Below, one piece after another: positions 6,888 to 12,423 of a stretch of DNA of 12,423 bases (the first letter of the stretch is position 1; every line of letters begins with the position of its first letter). Location of the stretch: contig SGPM01000470.1 of NCBI GenBank assembly GCA_004802725.1, forward strand, positions 1-12,423, given 5' to 3'. Both the position numbers and the translations under genes were made by a program. Source of the DNA: Antrodiella citrinella (Eukaryota > Basidiomycota > Agaricomycetes > Polyporales > Steccherinaceae). A model generated the notes under the pieces. That model had not been told where the DNA came from and did no database searches. It saw only the letters and a list, made by a program, of their open reading frames with translations.

Positions 6888-9800
6888 GTCACGTCGCGGT
6901 CGGTGGTATCGAAAGAGTGCTCGTTCTTGACAGGCATAGGCATGCTGAACTTCGGTCGGGTACGCGGGAAGGTCGGAAGCGTGGTCTTTATTCCGCTGTT
7001 CGGACAAGTGATGGTGATCGTCTGTTCTTCGTTCGTGTAGTTCTGTATCAGGCTGGCGGTCAAGACATCGAAAGGCCGGCCGACGAGGATATCGTAGGCC
7101 GCCGCGCGGATTACGTGGACCTGCAAGTAGACGATGATATGACCGATCGAGAAGGGAACGTTCCGACAGAGGCCGAGCGAGGTATCCGTAGTCCCGTTCG
7201 CGGATTGCATAGACATTCGAGTCGCCGGGTCGTATGGTAACGAGAGAGCGTGACAGGTCGCCTCGGACATCGAGATAATCTGAGAGCCGCCGTCGAGAAT
7301 GCAGTCGACCTCTTCGCGATTGTTGACCTTCGAGCGGATGCAACGCAGGTGGTGAGACTCGCCGCCGGTCTTAAGTGGTTTCGGAACCGCTCCCGGAGGC
7401 AAACCGGACAGGTAGGTGTCGTACGGGCAGCTAACGTAGTACTGGTTGTCTTCGCCTTCGACCTGGGTTACCGTAGTCGCGTACTCGTCGGGCGAGAAGT
7501 CCGGAACGTCTACCGGCTCGGGAGCCTCGGGAATGGGGACCAATTCCTGCGCCATAACGCCTGGAACGAACGGTAGCACCACCGGATTGTCGTCCACGAA
7601 ACGCACAACCTTCGGAGTGCTCACTATGACTTCGTCGGTCTCCTCGTCGATCTCCTCCATGTAGGCGTGGGTCGCGACCGTCGGGACGGGTGGCTTTCGG
7701 ATCGGCGTAACGTACTCGCGATACTTGTTCGTAACCTCGGGGGACACTGCAAGAAGCTCCTTATGAGATATCGTGATAGAGGATGCGTTCAGCGACCGTT
7801 CGTAAACTGCCTGGATGACCTCCTGGTTGTACGCTGGCGGGCGGGTGCGATACGCTGCCTGGTTCGTCGACGGATACGTGGCCTGCTGCTGCGGCTGTCC
7901 TGCTGGTTTCGAAGGTGCCCCCATGACTCGTTGCGCCGGCGGCTGATAGGTCGCGTCTCGAGCGAGACTGTAGGGATGGGTTATCAAAGGTGCTCCTTGC
8001 GCGGGGTCCTGCGATCGTGCCTGCGCGGAACTCGGCGGCTCGGACGTGGCTCTCGGACCTGGACTCGCACGACGCGGCATCGGTGGTACGGGGGCGATNG
8101 GTGCTGCNTTCCTAACNACCTCGGGNACTGGGGCCTGGGCGGGTGCGGGTCCGGGCGTAGCCTGACGGGGAACCGGTTCGTCGCTCTCGTACTGGTTGGC
8201 GGGCGGAGGTACGAAACCNACTGCGCGGGCACCCGAACGCGTCATGCGACCNTCGACGACTGCCGTGTCCATCTGGCTCANNACTTCGATCTCGTGCTTT
8301 AACGCTTCGATACGGCTCTCACGTGTGAATAGCGAGTACTGGGNTAGCTGCTCGACCGGGGAGACCTCTAGCATCATCTGAGTCGCGGGCGCGGGGCCGG
8401 GGCCTTGGTTCGGGTCGTTGTTNAGAGCTGGNGGGCCTCGTCGGTTTCCCGGGTGCTGCGCGTGCCATTCGATGAANCGGTTACGCATACCNGCGAGATC
8501 GTCNCGATATTCCCGCGGCAAGAAGTGACCNGTAGGTAGCACTATCTTGTTGTCGTAGTTCCGCGCGATCAGACCNTCCGCAAGATCCTTGTTGGCTGTC
8601 TCGCATCGGGACGCGATATGGCCGGGCTCNTTACAGTANTGGCATAAACCGTTGTTNTGCNTCCATCCTGGCGGTGCNTGGTAGGTNCCGGGAGCCATGG
8701 GTGGTCTGGGGGCGGTNGNCTGCATATGGAATCGTCCGAACATCGCGTTAAGATCCTCGCGTTTCACGATGAGGGTATCGGGAGCTCCGAGGGCTGAGGG
8801 AGGCGCGGCGGCGGTCGANGANCTAACGGGAAAAGACTGAAAGGAAGAACCACCNGTGGTAGCNGCGATCGAAGAGTTCGTGGTCGAAGAGGGGTTCGCT
8901 CGCTCGTCCTGGAATAACCACAANGCNGCCGAATGAACTTCCGCGAGCGTGAANGTGTATCCGCGCCGCTGGTCGGGNTTCTTAAGCCTTANCTGNCCTC
9001 TAATCGCCGTCTCCTGGGCCTCGGTAAACGCACGATACAGGCAGAANGCTGTGTCGTTCTCGCCGATCAGCTTCTCCTTAATGAGCGCGTTCGCAATGTC
9101 GGAGTACTCGCGGTAGAGCTCGGCGTAGTCGGACTCCGATCGAACTCCNTTCTCCTTCCAACGCGCGACCAANAGATCTAAATCCTCCCGAATNTACTTC
9201 TTCTTNCCGTCTGCGCCNGGGTGCTGAGCGTATACGGCCTGCTTAAAGTCGTCGAANGATTTGGTAGCGTCGCTATACTCGGGGGTGTTCCTCCAACGGT
9301 CGGTATGTTCGGAAGGNTCGTAGCGACACGCCCACTTTTTCTGGAGCGCGACGTCGACNATTCCGCAACGCCCGAACAACTCNTCGACGTCCTCGAAGTA
9401 GTTGCCGATAGTCGTCGGACGTGCTGCATTGAAGGTAGGTGCGTTTCGATCGCTGCGTAACGGCATCTGGTGTTGTTGAGCCATGGCGGCGGGAACGATG
9501 GCGGGGACTATAGGTACGGGGGCGGGAACAATTGGNATGATGGGGACNATGGNTGGAATAACCGCACTAGACTGCGACGATGGGTTTGGTGTCCGTGANG
9601 CAAGACGCTGAGGACGNGTTCGGACTTCGCTAGAACGACCGGTGTAATCGAGNTCGATGGCCTCGTCGTCGNTGCCGNTGGGGTGGCTCGCTCGAGTTTG
9701 TCGAAACGCTCGCAGTGCGGTGGCAGCGCGTTCGGAATCGATGTCGTCGAAGNGTTCGTTCAGGTTGGCGATTCTCTGTACNGGAGTAGTGGTGAAGATA

Positions 9801-9925
9801 CGCGAAGTCGACGGTGTCGGTGGNTGGGGCAACGGCTGAGAGTCTCNGACTGGGGTCGAAGGTCGTTCGGGGCTCGAGCCTTCCTCGGACGAGCTCGGAG
9901 GGGTCACGGTGAGGATGGTACTCAA
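6863..9925 (-). CDS. gag: gag with C-terminal retropepsin (gag-PR)
   Basis: Structural protein of the retrotransposon particle plus its protease. The frame has no ATG at its beginning: 9925 is TTG, and the frame is open back to a TGA at 10052-10054. The first ATG, at 9484, sits in a perfect GCCGCCATGG context and starts MAQQHQMPLRSDRNAPTF. The Pro-rich 147 codons above it look coding, so a spliced 5' exon or a non-AUG start is possible. Capsid-like sequence (GNYFEDV, ELFGRCG) is followed by a CCHC knuckle (C-x2-C-x4-H-x4-C, near 8610-8652), a Pro/Gln/Ala-rich linker, a conserved-looking SSITISHKELLAVSPEV segment, and a retropepsin. The protease has an ILDGGSQIISM active-site motif (7286-7294) and ILVGRPFDVL near 7062-7094. 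The usual D-S/T-G is D-G-G here. Many internal codons contain N. Confidence 0.88.
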   Translation of the reverse strand: MSTILTVTPPSSSEEGSSPERPSTPVXDSQPLPXPPTPSTSRIFTTTXVQRIANLNEXFDDIDSERAATALRAFRQTRASHPXGXDDEAIXLDYTGRSSEVRXRPQRLXSRTPNPSSQSSAVIPXXVPIXPIVPAPVPIVPAIVPAAMAQQHQMPLRSDRNAPTFNAARPTTIGNYFEDVXELFGRCGXVDVALQKKWACRYXPSEHTDRWRNTPEYSDATKXFDDFKQAVYAQHXGADXKKKXIREDLDXLVARWKEXGVRSESDYAELYREYSDIANALIKEKLIGENDTXFCLYRAFTEAQETAIRXQXRLKXPDQRRGYXFTLAEVHSXXLWLFQDERANPSSTTNSSIXATXGGSSFQSFPVXXSTAAAPPSALGAPDTLIVKREDLNAMFGRFHMQXTAPRPPMAPXTYXAPPGWXXNNGLCXYCXEPGHIASRCETANKDLAXGLIARNYDNKIVLPXGHFLPREYXDDLXGMRNXFIEWHAQHPGNRRGXPAXNNDPNQGPGPAPATQMMLEVSPVEQLXQYSLFTRESRIEALKHEIEXXSQMDTAVVXGRMTRSGARAXGFVPPPANQYESDEPVPRQATPGPAPAQAPXPEXVRXAAXIAPVPPMPRRASPGPRATSEPPSSAQARSQDPAQGAPLITHPYSLARDATYQPPAQRVMGAPSKPAGQPQQQATYPSTNQAAYRTRPPAYNQEVIQAVYERSLNASSITISHKELLAVSPEVTNKYREYVTPIRKPPVPTVATHAYMEEIDEETDEVIVSTPKVVRFVDDNPVVLPFVPGVMAQELVPIPEAPEPVDVPDFSPDEYATTVTQVEGEDNQYYVSCPYDTYLSGLPPGAVPKPLKTGGESHHLRCIRSKVNNREEVDCILDGGSQIISMSEATCHALSLPYDPATRMSMQSANGTTDTSLGLCRNVPFSIGHIIVYLQVHVIRAAAYDILVGRPFDVLTASLIQNYTNEEQTITITCPNSGIKTTLPTFPRTRPKFSMPMPVKNEHSFDTTDRDVTVFRSSGN
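6881..6885 (-). promoter_or_regulatory. Candidate -1 frameshift site between gag-PR and pol
   Basis: The sense strand has a T5 run (gag codons GTT TTT) 15 nt before the gag stop codon TGA at 6863-6865. The pol frame is -1 relative to gag. From this point it reads FSQFGELIDDLGEHAYV, which looks coding, while upstream the gag frame is the meaningful one. The run is not a classical X XXY YYZ heptamer. A one-base indel in the consensus is an alternative. Confidence 0.4.
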
Positions 9926-10482
9926 GCTACGATAGAACCGGGATANGGTTCGGTCTGCGCGAGAGGCCGACGGGGGATCTATGATGATAGGGAGGCAAAC
10001 GAAGTAATCGAGCGATATATTGGGTTTTGTGATAATGATGGTAAGGGATACTCAACAGGGACTGTGTAGGGTGTTGTGGGCTTTGGGGTAACAAGATACG
10101 CGAAGGGGAACGAGGGAGATCTAGAGAACGCAAGAGAAAAACGCAGGGNGACTGGAAACCTGTTCTGGGAAAGGGGGGGGGGNGAACTNNNNCTCTANNC
10201 TCTACGCCGGACTCCTTCTTCTACCTACGACGACCCGCCCGGGTACTGCTACGAATCTTCGAAGGTATAACTAGGAACGTCGGGATGCGGGAATAAAGTC
10301 CGAAATCAGAANGCAAAATTTGCGAAGTGATACCNAAGAAATGAGCCGGGATAGAAATATGATGGGGATTTCAAAGAGNAAACCTCGCCGCACTGAAAGG
10401 TCAAGCGAGGCCGGGTATCGTAAGGTACGGACAACGTCCGATAGTGCCCGCGGGAGCTTCGNGAACGCTGCGACGACGGGTG
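9926..10482. other. Spacer between extra ORF and gag, with N-rich homopolymer patch
   Basis: No convincing gene lies in these 557 bp. On the sense strand the 3' part (10051-9926) is open in the gag frame and contains pyrimidine-rich stretches ending in AG (9979-9980 and 9927-9928), which could be splice acceptors for gag. A G10 run (plus strand, 10173-10182) followed by seven N up to 10199 marks poorly resolved sequence. AACGCA words also occur here (10115-10146), as in the leader. Confidence 0.45.
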
Positions 10483-11421
10483 TCAAATGACGACGTGATA
10501 CATGTAGGGAACGAGGTCTTGCCCGCCGGGGACGGGTCGCAACCAATAGTACTGGTGTCTGGCACCGACGTCNCCGTAGCGTGTCGACGGGTACCAGATC
10601 TCGGCGGTGTGCGGGAACGAATGCTCGAAAGTCTGGTAGTGGATTACGAGGTGCAGCACGTCGGATCGGCTGGCTTCCTCGACGGCCTTTNGNAAGGCTT
10701 GGATAATNCCGTCCTGCACCGAACCGTTTACGCGCTGACGATTCCCGAAGTACAACTCGAAGTGGTTCTCGGCGAGACCGAACTCGAGAGTCCCGTAGAA
10801 GCAACCGCCGTCGAGCTGGGCGCACTGAANCCAAATTCTGGTGAAGTCGTACGGGGCCTTCGGCTTGCGAGAGTCCCGTTCGTACGGCGGTTCGGCGAGC
10901 GAAGTCGTTGGGTAGACGCGATAAGTCCTAGCGAGATACTCCGCTCGGTCTCGTCGAGTGCTCGCTGCGTTCCGTGACTCGGCTATCTCTCCCGTTTCCA
11001 CTTCGGCCTCTCCTCTCTCTGCTAAAGTCGGCATCTCCGCCCCGGAATCCTCAGTGGTGGGTCCTACGGTGCCAGTCGCTGGCTCGGATACCGTTCCTTC
11101 GCTCGGAACCATGTCGGGTACGGTCGCATCGTCCATCCAATGGGTCTGCGTCTCCTTCTTGCCAATCCTCTCACCACCCACACCTTCGCCTGCTCCGGTG
11201 AGTCCGGTCGATCCTGCGCCGAAGATATTGTTGCCTGTAAATCCGATCGGCGGACCGAAGTACTGCGCGGGTCCGAGTCGCATCCCGAGTGGCACGGTCG
11301 GAGTGCCATGCGTCTCGTATAGTCGGTTCTTGCGCTCGATGTTGGCCCGTCGCGCNCGAGTGATGTGTCGACCGCGCGCCGCGTACTGAGGAGGGGGACA
11401 GCTGCCGGAATGGTTGGACAT
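10483..11421 (-). CDS. Extra sense ORF upstream of gag, function unknown
   Basis: An open frame of 312 residues from ATG 11421 (A at -3). It is open back to a GTG at 11814, with another ATG at 11592 in a weaker context (369 residues). No family is recognised. The N-terminus is basic and Pro/Gly-rich (MSNHSGSCPPPQYAARGR). The middle is acidic and Thr/Glu-rich, probably disordered (about residues 90-170). The C-terminal 110 residues look folded, with aromatic-rich segments GCFYGTLEFGLAENHFELYF, LVIHYQTFEHSF and YYWLRPVPGGQDLVPYMYHV. There is no transmembrane helix, zinc knuckle or protease motif. Position and strand match the extra ORF that some large Ty3 elements, such as plant Ogre elements, carry before gag; no sequence relation is claimed. 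It contains a few N. It may be translated from the same transcript, or spliced. Confidence 0.55.
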   Translation of the reverse strand: MSNHSGSCPPPQYAARGRHITXARRANIERKNRLYETHGTPTVPLGMRLGPAQYFGPPIGFTGNNIFGAGSTGLTGAGEGVGGERIGKKETQTHWMDDATVPDMVPSEGTVSEPATGTVGPTTEDSGAEMPTLAERGEAEVETGEIAESRNAASTRRDRAEYLARTYRVYPTTSLAEPPYERDSRKPKAPYDFTRIWXQCAQLDGGCFYGTLEFGLAENHFELYFGNRQRVNGSVQDXIIQAXXKAVEEASRSDVLHLVIHYQTFEHSFPHTAEIWYPSTRYXDVGARHQYYWLRPVPGGQDLVPYMYHVVI

Positions 11422-12363
11422 GGTTGCGGAATGATCTGGAGACTCGATACGCGTTGCTCGGTATATGGCGGAATCTTGGTGTCCAATACCCGATAAATCC
11501 GGTTCAGTATATAGGGCGCAACTGGGATCCCGAGCCAATATGAGGGCTTCCCGTGTTCGCGGGTTCCGTAACCGCGCAGAATATTGAACCATGTGGGCCG
11601 CTGTGGGTCCGCGTGTACCGCGCGCTTCGACGAAATAGAGTGGCGGTGCCAATATGCGGGAAGGATAGTGTCGGGATAGAGGTGATAGGAAGCCTGGCAA
11701 ACTTAAAACCTTTACACCCCTCGCGGTGGGCTCCACAAATGATGCACCAGACGGGCTCCTGAACGCAGAAGTAACCCACCCAACAATGGGGGTACTCCAG
11801 GAGGAGGACACCACGCAAGGGCGTAAGTAGAGGAGTCGTAAGGGTGGGCCGAGGACCTAGGAATAGAGTAGAGTAGTCCGGTGATGTTCGTGTTTCGTCC
11901 GAGATGACTCGCGCAACGCCCGGTGACCTTCGAGGCCGTACGAGCGTAGTACCGAAATAGCTACGAAGCCTGCGGAGAAGTACTAGACCGCGCGGAATGG
12001 CTATGGCGTGACTAGCTGACTGATAAAACGCGATCGAGAGGGCCCGCGGAAAGTACGAAGCTAACAGGAATAGGTCCGAGAGTGTCCGGACCGATGGACG
12101 ATAGGGGCCGCGGGCGATATTGCGAAGATAAAGGAAGGGGACGCGGGACGATAGCGGTATATCGAACAGCGAGTAGAGGTGAAAACACGGCGTCGAGAGG
12201 GTCGTAAACGCAATGGGGTCGCAGTAGAAGGTGAACGCAGTAGTAAACGCAGTAGAACTCGGGGCTTGTTAGAAACGCAACGCAACGCAGTAAACGCAGG
12301 ATAACCAAAGAACGCAAAAAGGGATCGCAATAGAANTATACGCACGCGGTTCGCAGGGGTTCG
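11422..12363 (-). other. Long 5' leader of the retrotransposon
   Basis: About 940 bp without a convincing gene, between the tentative U5 end and the extra ORF. The extra ORF frame stays open to 11814, so a longer N-terminus is possible. Features seen are AACGCA/AACGCAGTA repeats at 12232-12318, a perfect hairpin CGCGG-9 nt-CCGCG at 11558-11576, and TATATA at about 11508-11513 (plus strand GTATATAGGG). No primer-binding site complementary to a tRNA CCA end could be identified with confidence. Confidence 0.45.
12232..12318. repeat. Short interspersed AACGCA / AACGCAGTA repeats in the leader
   Basis: The plus strand holds about eight copies of AACGCA within 90 bp, several extended to AACGCAGTA, including three nearly in tandem near 12274-12290. 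On the sense strand they read TGCGTT and TACTGCGTT. The function is unknown. They could be a packaging, priming or transcription element, or simple replication slippage. Confidence 0.55.
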
Positions 12364-12423
12364 TGAAATCTTCGCTCTCACAGGTATTAAGGGGGAAAAG
12401 GGGAGGGGGATCTTCTTNTNNTT
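12364..12423 (-). repeat. 5' LTR, R and U5 part (inner border tentative)
   Basis: The sense strand from the window edge reads AAGAAGATCCCCC followed by pyrimidines, matching the left edge of the window. It then continues past the point where the left copy stops. A possible U5 end is the CA at 12364-12365 (plus strand TGAAATC), which pairs with a TGA start at 441-444 to give a TGA/TCA terminal inverted repeat. That would make the LTR about 470 bp. No tRNA primer site beginning TGG follows this CA, so the border is a guess. The LTR could extend further inward. Confidence 0.4.

Larger units (their letters stand above)
1..12423 (-). mobile_element. Ty3/gypsy LTR retrotransposon, nearly complete, with two extra genes
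   Basis: On the minus strand the window holds, in order, R/U5, a leader, an extra ORF, gag with CCHC knuckle and protease, RT, RNase H, integrase, a region with an antisense gene, a polypurine tract, U3 and R. RNase H before integrase is the Ty3/gypsy order. Main frames are long and uninterrupted, so the element looks young or recently active. At about 12 kb it is large for the group, mainly because of the extra ORF before gag and the 2.6 kb between pol and the 3' LTR. The window ends fall inside the LTRs, so no target-site duplication or host flank can be seen. The exact outer limits are unknown. Confidence 0.9.

Noticed and set aside
6888..7343. N-terminal 150 codons of the open pol frame as real protein
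   Set aside because: The same DNA in the gag frame encodes a clear retropepsin. The pol-frame reading is Arg/His-rich noise until about 6887.
7250..8302. Plus-strand frames opposite gag (108 and 211 codons)
   Set aside because: They mirror the gag-protease coding strand. Composition is Arg/Trp/Cys-rich with no motif.
10271..10834. 187-codon minus-strand frame overlapping the end of the extra ORF
   Set aside because: Arg-rich shadow of the 10483-11421 frame with no plausible start or domain.
10483..11421. Extra ORF as an envelope-like gene
   Set aside because: There is no signal peptide, hydrophobic membrane segment or cysteine pattern, and its position before gag is wrong for env.
11545..11592. 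tRNA-like 3' end (hairpin CGCGG/CCGCG followed by CCA)
   Set aside because: The T-loop consensus is not met and the distance from stem to CCA is 12 nt instead of 8. It is kept only as a hairpin.
1..12423. CRISPR array, rRNA or tRNA genes
   Set aside because: No regular repeat-spacer pattern and no rRNA or tRNA-like sequence was seen on either strand.

Overview
The window is almost entirely one large LTR retrotransposon of the Ty3/gypsy (Metaviridae) type, read on the minus strand. The likely host is a GC-rich basidiomycete fungus, probably an Agaricomycete. The order gag, retropepsin, RT, RNase H, integrase is Ty3/gypsy. The CG-rich codon use, the pyrimidine-rich leader and 55-61 bp introns of the plus-strand gene, and the style of the gag-protease region fit basidiomycetes. 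No host flanking gene is visible.

Layout in the element's own direction (high to low coordinates): 12423-12364, start of the 5' LTR transcript (R/U5); 12363-11422, a long leader with AACGCA repeats; 11421-10483, an extra sense ORF of unknown function; 10482-9926, a spacer with many N; 9925-6863, gag with a CCHC knuckle and a C-terminal aspartic protease; about 6887-3063, pol in the -1 frame (RT, RNase H, integrase with GPY/F module); 3062-482, a region holding an oppositely oriented, multi-exon gene (plus strand 762-2679); 481-448, hairpin and polypurine tract; about 444-1, U3 with a TATA box, then the start of R. The two window ends share a roughly 35 bp imperfect direct repeat (R), so the window runs from R to R, like the element's genomic RNA.

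The unusual part is the cargo. The element carries an extra ORF before gag and also a spliced antisense gene between pol and the 3' LTR. The antisense gene predicts a 560-residue basic/acidic protein with a six-cysteine cluster. Its antisense orientation explains how introns could survive retrotransposition. It is bracketed by two copies of a short module (stem-loop, 10 nt spacer, G6 tract). One copy encodes the pol C-terminus and the other sits at the LTR. The outer two base pairs of the stem differ between copies but remain paired.

Dozens of single-base N lie between 8099 and 10830, in otherwise open reading frames. This suggests a consensus of several near-identical copies.
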